Assembly (NCBI RefSeq): GCF_963676685.1
Contig: NC_092350.1
Location: 44,995,705-45,059,704 of the forward strand
DNA: 64,000 bases
From: Mytilus edulis
Taxonomy: Eukaryota; Mollusca; Bivalvia; Mytilida; Mytilidae
Direction of reading: 5' to 3'
The translations under genes were made by a program, and so were the position numbers. Positions 1 to 9,599 of the stretch are shown piece after piece. Within the stretch, counting starts at the first letter, position 1, and each line of letters starts with the position of its first letter. The notes beneath the pieces are model-generated. The model was given only the letters and a program-made list of their open reading frames with translations. It was not told where the DNA came from and did not search any database.

Positions 1-95
1 ATATATGTACCAAGTCAGGAATATGACTGGTGTTATCCATTCATTTCATGTGTTTGAGCTTTTGGAACATTTATTTACGGCAATGCCAAGGACTC
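1..95 (+). repeat. Family D repeat, 5'-truncated by window edge
   Basis: Begins with the core GTACCAAGTCAGGAATATG followed by a TTATCCATTC..TGTGTTTGAGC segment. The same order is seen at 24.83 kb, 27.93 kb and, on the other strand, at 14.1, 16.9, 30.2 and 49.5 kb. It is non-coding and probably the 3' part of a retroelement; the left part lies outside the window. Confidence 0.7.
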
Positions 96-2384
96 ATTTT
101 TTCAAACATTTTGCGGTGTTCAAAACGTATTACTCTAGATGGAAAATGCATGCCAGTCATGAGGAACTGAGTTCAACCCAGTTTAATTTATCAGTGTTAA
201 TTTCAATGATCTATTTTGTTTTTAAACCATTCTTTTCTGGTCGTAGTTTAATTGATTGATTGGTATATTCTTAAAATTTACAAATTGTAATACAAAGAAA
301 GTATAGTGGCGAGATCTGCACTCTGCTTTTAAAAATATTATCTTTAAAACTTTCACCTAAAATTTAATATCAAGCAATTCAACAGTTTAAAGAAAAGGGG
401 AAAAAACTGAAATGAATAAACGTGATCGCAACTTAACTTAAAGAATCACCAGAGACTTCAACCAAAAAAAACCGACTTACATATAGTAATGCATAAAAAG
501 AAAAGAAGCTAAATCATCAATCGAATGAAGATGACAAGTTTAATATAAAAGGGAAGCCTTTAAACATGACAAACAACGGTCCTCAATCCACTTCACGAGA
601 CCTCAGCAAAACGGCCCTTCCATACTCTGGAATTAACATTTTGAAGGAATGTCAGATGTTGTTCCACTAGTTACACCTATCGTGATGATCATGACAAGTT
701 GAAATCCGGTGATGAGCATAGTACGAAAACGAATACAATAACATGTCACACTCACAAGTCATTAGTATTGGAATATGTATACCGGATACACCGCCATGAT
801 TTATTGTAGATTATTACAACAACGTGGGAGAATTATGAGTATTGCCATGCTAACAAATTATTAACAACTGTTGAAACAATTTACAATACTGGCATAATAA
901 AACCGTTTATTCACAAGCTGCTTATATTTCATGACCAATATATAATTCATCAGAATATAATAGTTTATTATCATGTAAATTCTACAATAGTGGGATAATA
1001 ATTCAATCATGTACCTTCTAAACCTCCACAAATTAAAATTTAAAAAAAATATGTTTTTCCCAACTATTCTGGATTAAAAGCATATGCACCTTATGGGAAT
1101 ATATTGTGGTGTGAAACGTCAATGGGAGATATGAATGATGGTACTAATCTTATTTTCAGATGTTAGTTTTGTAGCTGTTAAATATGATGATGCAACTGTT
1201 CATAAATACAATTCAATAAAGCTGCTATTTAAAGGTTAACAGTCTGTGTTCATCCTTAAATTATAATAAGGAACCTATCCACATCCCGAATCTTTGATTT
1301 ATATGTACGATTTTGCTAATATTCCGACATTATTCTTATGCCCATTGAGTTATCGGCCTTTAAACATTCGATTTTTTTTTTATCTTTCCTTGTATTCGCA
1401 TATATTTTGAATGGATTTTATAAAAAAAAAAAAAAAAAAAAATATAAATTTGAAACACAACTTTCGAATTTAAAAAAAAAACTTTTAAAGAGGATTTGAA
1501 TATCACTAGAAACAGTCACCAGTATTCATCAAAGGTACCAGGCTTATAATAATGTTGTATGATTGAAATTAACTTCTTTAATCGAAGGTATTCAAATACT
1601 TGTCTTTCAAAGCGAAACATACTCTTCTAAAAGGTCGATTTCCAGATATGTTGTTATGTCAAAAATTAAAAATTAAAATTTATGGTTCACATTCATCATG
1701 TCACACAAGCTTCAGTGTTAATGCTTATCTGACAAGCACAAGACCAAAAGAATAATTGTCAGCAATAAAACTAAACACACACTCACATCAATAACCAATA
1801 CTGATGACTGGCATCTGAACAATACTGTATTAGCGTATAGTAAGAAAACATAACAATTTTTCACACTATGCTTGCGAAGTTTATCTTTAACCTCACGAAA
1901 TACGATTTGAGAGTTTTGCTTATTGTAGCTATTACTAAAATAGCATAAAAATAGTCCTTTGATATTAGTAATTTAATCCGTAATAACATCGGAACAGTTC
2001 AAGACGACTTCACACTGTCTTCCTTGTCTCTTTGCTCGGTGAATAATTTAACCCTAATTCTGGGTAAATTCGGAAGTCATGACAAATTGTATTATAGAAT
2101 ATACCATCTACTGGAAAAAGTTAAATTCCTAACAGCGCGTTCCACTTGCATTCAATTGTTCACAGTGTTGAAGCGGTTTCCTTATTAATAATCAAACTTC
2201 GTATTACTGTATTGCGTGCAATTTAATCTATAACAGTGCTGGAAAGGATTTTTTTAAATAAACAATAACCTTTCAAATGCTGACTTTTTACGAGCCTTTC
2301 AAAGATTTGACTTCTTGACATGATTATTTTGTGAATTTCTAACTGTTTTTGATCATTTACTCCCTACAGAAATTCTATAAAGAT
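96..2384. other. Gene-free AT-rich stretch
   Basis: No reading frame with recognisable protein character on either strand. It contains an A-run near 1423-1441 and many short A/T tracts. Some of it may be the decayed 5' part of the Penelope-like element that becomes recognisable near 2385, but I cannot support a boundary. Confidence 0.5.
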
Positions 2385-5194
2385 AATAAAAAAGCACTGA
2401 ATTGGTTAAAATTAAACCTTTGTCCACTTTAAAAGAAGACAAAATGTTAAATGACCATATTGTTTTGGATAGAACAAATTTCCCGCTAAAAGATACTAGA
2501 TTTTTCTGATGCATCGTATGTATCGCCCTGAAGATCATAAAAAACATTTTATTAAAATAAAGTATGTCAATAAAGGTTTTGATTTTGTAAATATTGCCGG
2601 TATATTTAACGACCATTCTGTTAAAGAACAAATTCCTGGATAATTTGACAATACTGAGCTACCTCTTATTTGTTATAATTACAAGAAATCTACCCGGAAA
2701 GGAGTAGGTTCAGTAAGACCCCTTTTTGGCCCCAAAATATAGCAGTTTTACAAAATTGTTAAGATGTAAACCTTTAATTATTTATTGGACAGTAGAATAC
2801 TTCTGCTACATAAATATGGGCTGTTTTTGACAATACAATTCACATATATCCGGTACTATCACCATTAAGTCATGCTAAATTACTGAAATCCTCATAATTC
2901 TAGCATTTTAGTTAAATTTTAGACGATTTTCGTGTAAAACGAAAGTGGCCGCATTCGTGTTCATCCTTAATATTGAAATGTAAGTTGTATTTTAAGATAA
3001 TACATAACATATATAAAGGTTGAGGATGAACACGGATGCGGCCACTTTCATTTTCACAAAAAACCATCTGAAAAGTGACTTTTTCGGCATATTAGGTAGA
3101 TTTTTCATATTTGAGCTTGAATCGGATCGTTTTTAATGACTAAATCTGTTACAATCTTTCATATAAACTAATTAATTCAAATAAAATAGACACTTAAGTG
3201 TTTAAAAAGTGGTCAAAATCTTTCGTCAGATGAACCTGAAATTTGAGGCCAAAATCGGTCCTTACCGGACCTACTCCTTTGTGTTTAATTATAGTCAACT
3301 GTGTAAAGATGTTAATATCAGTAAAAATACACCTACTTCATGTAATTGTAGTACCTCCGAATATATTTATGAACCCATTTCCCATGTTATAACAGCAAAT
3401 CTAAACATCGTTCAAGACCGAGAGTTAAAATCATTTCTCAGTAAAGGACCTAAATATCGTCCCCCGTCAATTATTAATTGGAATGAGTGTCGTAATATCA
3501 TCCACGACTCACTCCATACTTACTGTATGAAATGGATAAAACGGGAAAAAGCTGACAACAAATCTTTGGACTCTTTTTTTAATTCAGTAATGAAGATAGT
3601 TGATATACGTATTCAACATTTTAAAGAACATTTTACTATTAACAATAACCACAAAAAACCTATTTCTCGTATCAAACATAAACTAAAAGAACTAGCCAAG
3701 AAATTTGTTTTTGTCCCGGCCGATAAAGCTGCTAATAATATTATTATTGTTTGACGTAAATTTTACATTGAGGTTCTGAAAAAAGAAATCACCAATTCAC
3801 CAACATTCCAACTGACTCCATTTTCAGAAAACGACATCTGTAACAAACATAAACTTTTAGCTACCGCTTTACAAGCAGAGCCAAATACAATGAAAGTCCC
3901 AACTATGTACTGGCTTCCGAAGCTACAAAAAACACCTTACAAATATATATTTATTTCGTCTTCAAGCCATTGTTCCACTACTAAATTGTCTATTCTTCTT
4001 ACCAGCACACTTGGTACAATTCAAAACCTGATAATAAATTGTTTAAATAAGCCCTTCGAAAATAGTGGAATTAATTACTTTTGGAGTGTCAAGAACTCGT
4101 TGGAAGTACTTGATAAATTGCATGCTTATATTGGTGATTTTAAATCTGTTCACAGTTTTGATTTGTCTACCCTGTATACCACATTGCCTCACATTCTCAT
4201 TAAGAAAAAATTCGCACACCTAATTAAATGGGCATTTAAAAAGTCAGAATGTGAATATATATGTTCAAACTCTTTTAGGTCATTTTTTAGTAGCAATAAA
4301 CAAAAAAACTATGTCAATTGGACATGCTTTGATACTATGTATGCCCTTGATATTTTACTAGATAACATTATTTTTCGCTTTGGGGATTCCGTATATCGTC
4401 AGATTATCGGAATTCCAATGGGGACTAACTGTGCACCACTTATTGCGGACCTGTTTTTGTATTGCTATGAGTTACAATTTATGACAGAAATAAGCAAAGA
4501 CCCATCGAAACAACATCTGATAAACAAATTTAATAATACTTTTAGATATTTGGATGATATTTTGGCTCTCAATAATGACGACTTCAGTATGTATATTAAA
4601 GAAATTTATCCTGTTGAACTTACTTTAAATAAAGCTAATACTAACAATGACCACTGCCCTTTCCTCGATCTTGATATCTATATCACTAACGGAAAGCTGA
4701 ATTCTAAAATTTATGATAAAAGAGATGATTTTTCATTTCCTATCGTTAATTATCCATTTTTAGATTGTGACGTTCCCTTGTCACCATCTTACGGTGTTTA
4801 TATATCTCAACTTGTACGATTCGCTCGTGTATGTAACAATGTTTTAGATTTTAACGAGAGAAATTTATGTATTACTGAAAAATTATTACACCAGGGTTTT
4901 CGATATCACAAACTAGTCAAAACATTTACTAAATTTTATCATCGGTATAAGGACATCATTCGTAAATATAGCTCAATATGCAGACTTCTTATACGTTCAG
5001 GTATTTCACATCCAATTTTTTATGGAAATATTCTTTATAAAGCACAAAGGTGTCAGTATTCACCTCAAAAACTAACAAAACCTTTGAATAGACTTAAGAA
5101 GGGATATAGTTACGATACTGTTGTCAGGTCATTAAAGATTGCATATTTTGGCGGTAATATTGATTCACTTATAGGGTCTTTGCATCGGTACTAA
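2385..5194 (+). pseudogene. Penelope-like reverse transcriptase ORF, interrupted
   Basis: A reverse transcriptase of the type common in molluscs and closest to Penelope-like elements. Motifs in the 3' part: a DKAANN block just before the internal stop, WLPKLQK (about 3910), motif A DLSTLYTTLP (4160), motif B IGIPMGTNCAP (about 4406) and motif C FRYLDDI with the two catalytic Asp codons at 4553-4558. About 200 residues follow motif C and show no GIY-YIG endonuclease. Damage: a frameshift near 2500 (frame 2 to frame 1), an in-frame TAA at 2641-2643, a 583-bp element inserted at 2698-3280, and an in-frame TGA at 3752-3754. The two long open parts, 3281-3751 and 3755-5194, are in the same frame, so only the TGA separates them. 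The open frame starting at 3209 uses a GTG, and its first 24 codons are inserted-element sequence, so this is not a natural start. The upstream part (2385-2697) is assigned from my memory of the family and from the recovered frames. A DIRS or other RT class is a less likely alternative. Confidence 0.85.
2698..3280 (+). mobile_element. 583-bp MITE-like palindromic element, copy 1
   Basis: Bounded by terminal inverted repeats starting AAAGGAGTAGG and ending CCTACTCCTTT; similarity extends about 24 bp inward. A second inverted pair lies in the centre (2941-2969 against 3021-3050, around GTGGCCGCATTCGTGTTCATC), so the element can fold almost end to end. It has no coding capacity. A second copy lies in the opposite orientation at 13044-13634. 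It is inserted between two codons of the Penelope-like RT gene: the reading frame before 2697 and after 3281 is RT sequence, the interior is not. No clear target-site duplication, so the transposon superfamily is not assigned. Confidence 0.85.
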
Positions 5195-5830
5195 ACACAT
5201 TTATTCAAAAACCAGTTGTTGGCATGACACGGGTTATGTTCTTCGCATATATGTTATGATGGTATGATACTAAACCCCTAACGGGAAGGATTGTGCCTGA
5301 TGTTCATATGATGAAATCATAATCTTTCAGTCAGTTTAATTGAAGTCTGGAGCTGGCATGTCAGTTAACTGCTAGTAGTCTGTTGTTGTTTATGTATTAT
5401 TGTCATTTTGTTTATTTTCTTTGGTTACATCTTCTGACATCAGACTCGGACTTCTCTTGAACTGAATGTTAATGTGCGTATTGTTATGCGTTTACTTTTC
5501 TACATTGGCTAGAGGTATAGGGGGAGGGTTGAGATCTCACAAACATGTTTAACCCCGCCGCATTTTTGCGCCTGTCCCAAGTCAGGAGCCTCTGGCCTTT
5601 GTTAGTCTTGTATTATTTTAATTTTAGTTCCTTGTGTACAATTTGGAAATTAGTATGGCGTTCATTATCACTGAACTAGTATATATTTGTTTAGGGGCCA
5701 GTTGAAGGACGCCTCCGGGTGCGGGAATTTCTCGCTACATTGAAGACCTGTTGGTGATCTTCTGCTGTTGTTTTTTTTCTATGGTCGGGTTGTTGTCTCT
5801 TTGGCACATTCTCCATTTCCATTCTCAATT
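5195..5830 (+). repeat. 3' untranslated tail of Penelope-like element (family A)
   Basis: Non-coding sequence that follows the RT stop codon directly. It contains AACATGTTTAACCCCGCC and then CCTGTCCCAAGTCAGGAGCC at about 5542-5592; both are shared with the family B tail at 33.7 kb. The terminal 150 bp begin near CTGAACTAGTATATATTTG (5672) and are the part found alone elsewhere in the window. Confidence 0.75.
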
Positions 5831-6176
5831 GAATTACATATCTATGGCAGTGATTCTTCAAAAAGAAAAAGACTAAATTAAAAATAATACTTGATAGGCT
5901 TCATCTGTAATTTTTCTTTTGTTATATCACTTTGGTATTTTAAAACACAATAATATGAACACATTATGCACATAAATAACTGCAATCTTTTTACAAATTG
6001 CTATGCAAATGCCAATTTGGCAATCTTTTACTTTCAATGTTGTTTGATAACTAATTTTCAACATTGAACGTCGTAACTCCTAAAGTTGTATATGTAAATT
6101 TGTATGATACTATAGTGAATTCTGCTGTCTGACATTCAGTTAGTGCACAAAAGGCTGCATGCCTCATAGGCAATGA
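5831..6176. other. Spacer between two retroelement pieces
   Basis: AT-rich, no recognisable gene or repeat. It separates the family A tail from the truncated RT fragment at 6180. Confidence 0.5.
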
Positions 6177-6179
6177 TTC

Positions 6180-6719
6180 ATTCAGAACCTTCTAAAAGAC
6201 AAAAAGAAAAAGCACCTTGCGAAATTCTTTAATTTTACTTTCCGATATATTGATGATGTTCTATCATTGAATAACCCATATTTCAGCCAATACTTACATC
6301 TCATATATCCAAGTGAACTTGAAATTAAGGATACCACTGATACTAGAAGGACTGCTTCATACCTTGATCTTTTCCTCAATATTGACGTAGATGGACGACT
6401 TCACACGAAAATCTATGATAAACGGGACGATTTCAACTTCCCAATTATCAATTTCCCATTTCTCAGCAGTAACATACCCTCTGCCCCTTCGTATGGTGTT
6501 TACATATCACAATTGATACGTTATTCACGTGCTTGTTCACACTATACGGACTTCATATACAGGAGTGTGCTCCTTACGCAGAAACTGCTCCAACAAAGTT
6601 ATGAGGAGGACAGATTAAAATTGATACTCCGTAAATTTTATGGACACCATCACGATTTGGTGGATCCATACGATGTTTCGTTGACCAAACTAGCTAAGGA
6701 CATTTTTACCACATGGTAG
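6180..6719 (+). pseudogene. Penelope-like RT, C-terminal fragment (subfamily 2)
   Basis: Open frame (frame 3) after an in-frame TGA at 6174-6176. It carries motif C FRYIDDV, with Asp codons at 6252-6257, then IYDKRDDFNFP and YGVYISQLIRYSRAC, which align with the 3' part of the subfamily 1 gene (IYDKRDDFSFP, YGVYISQLVRFARVC). Everything N-terminal to motif C is absent, so this is a 5'-truncated copy that cannot encode an active RT. The sequence is clearly diverged from the 2.4-5.2 kb copy, indicating a separate subfamily. The protein end (LVDPYDVSLTKL..) is repeated in another fragment at 17.03 kb. Confidence 0.85.
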
Positions 6720-6960
6720 ATTGTGTTTTGTCATAATGTCGTCTAATCTTTTAATTACCAAACGTGACTTATTCCCGATTGTGACTGTTTTGCCGAGTGT
6801 GAACTCGCATTACTATAAGACGTGGTACGGTACTTATACATCCCATATTCATGTATTTAGTTTAAATGTTTAATGTTATATTTGTAATTCTCATCGGATT
6901 TTGTCAAATGTGTTGATGTCTTTTCTATTATATTTCTGTGTTATGGTAAAGAAAATTAAT
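6720..6960 (+). repeat. 3' tail of subfamily 2 Penelope-like fragment
   Basis: Follows the RT stop. The stretch GAGTGTGAACTCGCATTACT..AAGACGTGGTACGGTACTT recurs in modified form at 7908-7990 and, more weakly, at 17.16 kb. This links the RT gene to the non-autonomous family C elements. Confidence 0.65.
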
Positions 6961-7167
6961 CACCGCCTTCATTTATCAGATTTGATTTCGTTCAAAGTAA
7001 TCAGTACGATATTTTACGTTTGAAGTTAGATTCATAACAAACCTGACATAGTTTTATAATATAGTTAATTGCTACCTCAGTTTTATATTAATAAGAATTA
7101 AAATGTGCTTTGTTATTAAATGCAATATCAGTATTTAGTTCAAATATATAATCTTAAATTAATCCTA

Positions 7168-7274
7168 ATTCTAATGACGTCATTTTTTCGTCATTTTTCA
7201 TTTTTTGATGCTCTGTTTTACTAATTCTAATGACGTCATTTTTTCGTCATTTTTCAGTTTCAAATATGACGTCA
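7168..7274. promoter_or_regulatory. Cluster of three perfect CRE-type palindromes
   Basis: TGACGTCA occurs at 7175-7182, 7231-7238 and 7267-7274. The first two lie in a tandem duplication of about 56 bp (CTAATGACGTCATTTTTTCG). TGACGTCA is the consensus CREB/ATF site. No gene start is recognisable nearby, so the cluster may be a relic of transposon regulatory sequence. Confidence 0.35.
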
Positions 7275-7469
7275 CTTGGCGTAGAGGTTTATACGTATTC
7301 GGATGTGTCTACTTTTGTGTTTCAAATGTCTGGTTATGTAAATGTATTTCAGTTGTTTCCTGTAATTAGTTAATACTTCAGCTTTATCATGTACATCTTT
7401 TTAATATTCATTTTATTAAATTTACTGTTTGCTAAAGTATAAATTACTCTAAATTATAGGGATTTTCTG

Positions 7470-8175
7470 GTAACTTAACGGAAAACCATTGCCGTTTTTG
7501 GCACAACCTTTTTGATCTTTTGGTCCTCGATGCTGTTCAACTTTGTACTCGTTTCGGCTTTCAAACTTTTGTATCTGTGCGTCACACATAGGTCTTGTGT
7601 GGACAAAATACACTTCTGGCGTATTAAAATTTTGAACTTGTTGCCTTTTGTTGGCTGTTGTTCGTGTGATTCTTTGTCTATTGTGTTCTCCAATTTATTT
7701 ATATTGTAGTCCTGTGTTGTCATTTTGATGTTATATTTCACATGGCCATAAAAGTGCGAGGTTTGGCATGCCACAAAACCAGGTTCAACCCACCATTTTT
7801 TCCTTTAAAAATGCCCTGTACCAAGTCAGGAATATGGTCATTGTTATATTATAGTTCGTTTCTGTGTGTATTACATTATAACGTTGTGTCGTTTGTTTTC
7901 TCTTATTTTTGAGTGTAAATTCACATTGCGATAAGACGTGTCACGGTACTTGTCTATCCCAAATTCATGTATTTGGTTTTGATGTTATATATATATGTTA
8001 TATTTGTTTTTCTCGTGGGATTTTGTCTATATGTGTTACATTTTAGTGTTATGTCGTTGTTCTCCTCTTATATTTAATGCGTTTCCCTCGGTTTTAGTTT
8101 GTTATCCCGATTTTGTTTTTTGTCCATGGATTTATGAGTTTTGAACAGCGGTATACTACTGTTGCCTTTATTGAA
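7470..8175 (+). mobile_element. Family C non-autonomous element with decayed hammerhead region
   Basis: Order of parts: a TTTTGGTCCTCGATGCTGTTC head (7519), a degenerate hammerhead region (about 7574-7626), a GCCATAAAAGTGCGAGG segment (7743) with a B-box-like GGTTCAACCC, a CATTTT/AAAATG mini-hairpin, the core CCTGTACCAAGTCAGGAATA (7814), and a tail ending CAGCGGTATACTACTGTTGC near 8165. The copy at 47.58-48.01 kb has the same order from the hammerhead onward. Tail-only copies lie at 11.6, 18.2 and 19.6 kb. The segment 7908-7990 matches the 3' tail of the RT fragment at 6.7 kb, so the element probably depends on a Penelope-like RT. No real coding capacity is seen. Confidence 0.7.
7574..7626 (+). 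ncRNA. Degenerate hammerhead ribozyme relic
   Basis: Aligns with the ribozyme-like units at 47.6 and 61.5 kb: a GCGTCAC start, a GGTCTTGTGTGGAC helix-II region, then ACAAAA in place of CGAAAC, then CTTCTGGCGTA. The CTGATGA strand and the GAAA strand are both mutated, so it should be inactive. Confidence 0.45.
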
Positions 8176-8287
8176 GAGACCCAGTAGATAAATTTAAAAT
8201 GCGCCATAGTTATTTGCTTGTCACTTTACATTGTATACACGCTACCGCATGATGAAAATAATAGTCGATAAATAAACTCATCATAGA

Positions 8288-8342
8288 CACCAGGATTGAA
8301 ATTTTATATTTGTGCCAGACAAAAGATTCATCAGTGACGTTT
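8288..8342 (-). ncRNA. Hammerhead ribozyme relic with internal deletion
   Basis: On the minus strand it keeps GTCACTGATGA intact, but about 15 nt holding the GAAA strand and the cleavage triplet are missing between 8320 and 8321. The flank reading GCCAGAC and the AAAATTT side sequence match the units at 47.6 and 7.6 kb. Confidence 0.55.
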
Positions 8343-8439
8343 AAATAAAAAAAAAAAAGGTAAATTATAAGAGCTTATAAAACTTCATGTTTGAGTACAG
8401 ATGTACAAATTTGTTTATTAAAACACTTTTATGTACGTT

Positions 8440-8600
8440 TAATAAACTCATCTTACCAAACCCCGGTCAATTTTGTGGTGTTCGTGTTGATCAGTCTTCA
8501 GTTATCTATGTTTTGTTTTTTAAATTATTGTATGTTTATTGGTTGTATTTGGCTTTACCATGGAATTGCCCGTTAGATTTCGACTTATGACTTTGAAAAT
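8440..8600 (+). repeat. Family E repeat, partial
   Basis: GTGGTGTTCGTGTTGATCAG followed by a CTTCAGTTATCTATGTTTTG stretch matches the GGGTTCTTGTTGCTTAGTC region of the copy at 9.37 kb and the copy at 26.6 kb. Non-coding. Confidence 0.6.
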
Positions 8601-8639
8601 TCTTTTGATATATTTCACTTTCATTTAAACCGTAAACCT

Positions 8640-8832
8640 CAGATGGATATATATATCCATATATATATATATATACAACTCGTCTAAACATCAACCCAAC
8701 AATGTTAGATCTGTAAATTTGCTTTCGCAAATTTTTGGTTCTTCCCTCGCCGGGATTCGAACCCATGCTACTGTGATATCGTGACACCAAATCGCCTGCA
8801 CTGCAGCCGTCCCGCTAGACCACACGACCACC
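8640..8832 (-). mobile_element. tRNA-derived SINE
   Basis: Read on the minus strand it starts with a tRNA-like head with an A-box-like TGGTCTAGCGGGACGG (8808-8823) and a perfect B-box GGTTCGAATCC (8763-8753). A small hairpin AATTTGC/GCAAATT follows, and it ends in a (TA)n tail at 8640-8680. Pol III internal promoter boxes plus a simple-repeat tail define a SINE. I recognise this head as common in mussel sequences. A true tRNA gene is unlikely because the spacing between the boxes is too long. Confidence 0.8.
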
Positions 8833-8984
8833 TGGGCTCTAAAAAAAAAGAGCTTTCGCTGGACATGTGTTACCTTTCCTCGTCAGGAAGTCTAAATTGA
8901 AAACTACGTTCAAACCTATGATTGCGTTGGATAAAAACCGCAATTTTTATACGTGTGCATGTAAAACAAATTTCGTTGTAGAAG

Positions 8985-9006
8985 GGTATATATATATATA
9001 TATATT
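8985..9006. repeat. (TA)n microsatellite
   Basis: Uninterrupted TA dinucleotides. Confidence 0.9.
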
Positions 9007-9059
9007 GCAATAATTATATATAAGTTTTGTATTATGCGGTAAAAAAAAACTCACAAATA

Positions 9060-9520
9060 TCAGGCTTATAGAATTTCCTATCATGATTTCGTTGATAGAG
9101 GATTGCTACTCACAAGATAGTTATTAAACCAAGAGTTCCAAATGCCATTACGAGCTGGTTGACCGTAATGGAATAATCGTTTCACAGATGATTTCGGATA
9201 TGTTCCTTAAGTCATTACTACAATACCCTTCCCTTTTCACGTATGTGACCTACCGAATTATACTATTTACCGGATTTGTAATAACATAAGCAACACGACC
9301 GGTGCAACATGTGGAGCAGAATCTGCTTACCCTCTAGAGCACCTGAGACCACCCCAAGTGTTTGGTGGGGTTCTTGTTGCTTAGTCTTTAGTTTTCTATA
9401 TTGTGTATTCTGTGCTATTGTTTGTCTGTTTGTCTTTTTATTTTAAGTCATGGCGTTGTCAGTTTGTATTTGATCTATGAGTTTGACTGTACCTATGGTA
9501 TCTGTCGTTCCTCTCTTATA
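9060..9520 (+). repeat. Family E repeat, long copy
   Basis: Includes AAACCAAGAGTTCCAAATG, GACCTACCGAATTATACTA, a GCAACACGACC..GTGGAGCAGAATCTGC segment and GTTGCTTAGTCTTTAGTTTT. The same blocks in the same order occur on the minus strand at 21195-21685. The family has no detectable protein and its mobilisation type is unknown. Confidence 0.75.
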
Positions 9521-9575
9521 AGGTGGTACGCCGGACGCGTCACTCATCTACAAAAGACTCGGACCAAAAACAAAT
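9520..9575 (-). ncRNA. Hammerhead ribozyme relic
   Basis: On the minus strand GAGTCTTTTGTAGATGAGTG and then ACGCGTCCGGCGTAC align with helix II, the GAAA strand and the cleavage-side sequence of the other units. The GAAA core is mutated. Confidence 0.4.
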
Positions 9576-9599
9576 ACCAAGTAAAAAAGCACTGACAAG

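Larger units (their letters stand above)
2385..5830 (+). mobile_element. Penelope-like retroelement, subfamily 1, near full length
   Basis: The unit comprises the broken RT frame plus a 3' untranslated tail ending near 5830 with a CCATTTCCATTCTCAA-type end. The last 150 bp recur alone at 27.1, 41.9, 36.3 (minus) and 45.8 kb (minus), so the 3' boundary is defined by the repeats. The 5' boundary is not visible. Shorter copies sharing one 3' end fit target-primed reverse transcription with 5' truncation. I did not find a convincing target-site duplication. Confidence 0.7.

Noticed and set aside
2353-2631. Minus-strand 92-codon frame
   Set aside because: Antisense to the recovered Penelope-like coding sequence; a shadow frame.
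7512-7774. Overlapping open frames on both strands
   Set aside because: They lie inside the family C element over the hammerhead relic and are explained by that non-coding repeat.
8753-8823. Functional tRNA gene from the A- and B-box match
   Set aside because: Box spacing and flanking sequence do not fold into a tRNA, and the TA tail indicates a SINE.
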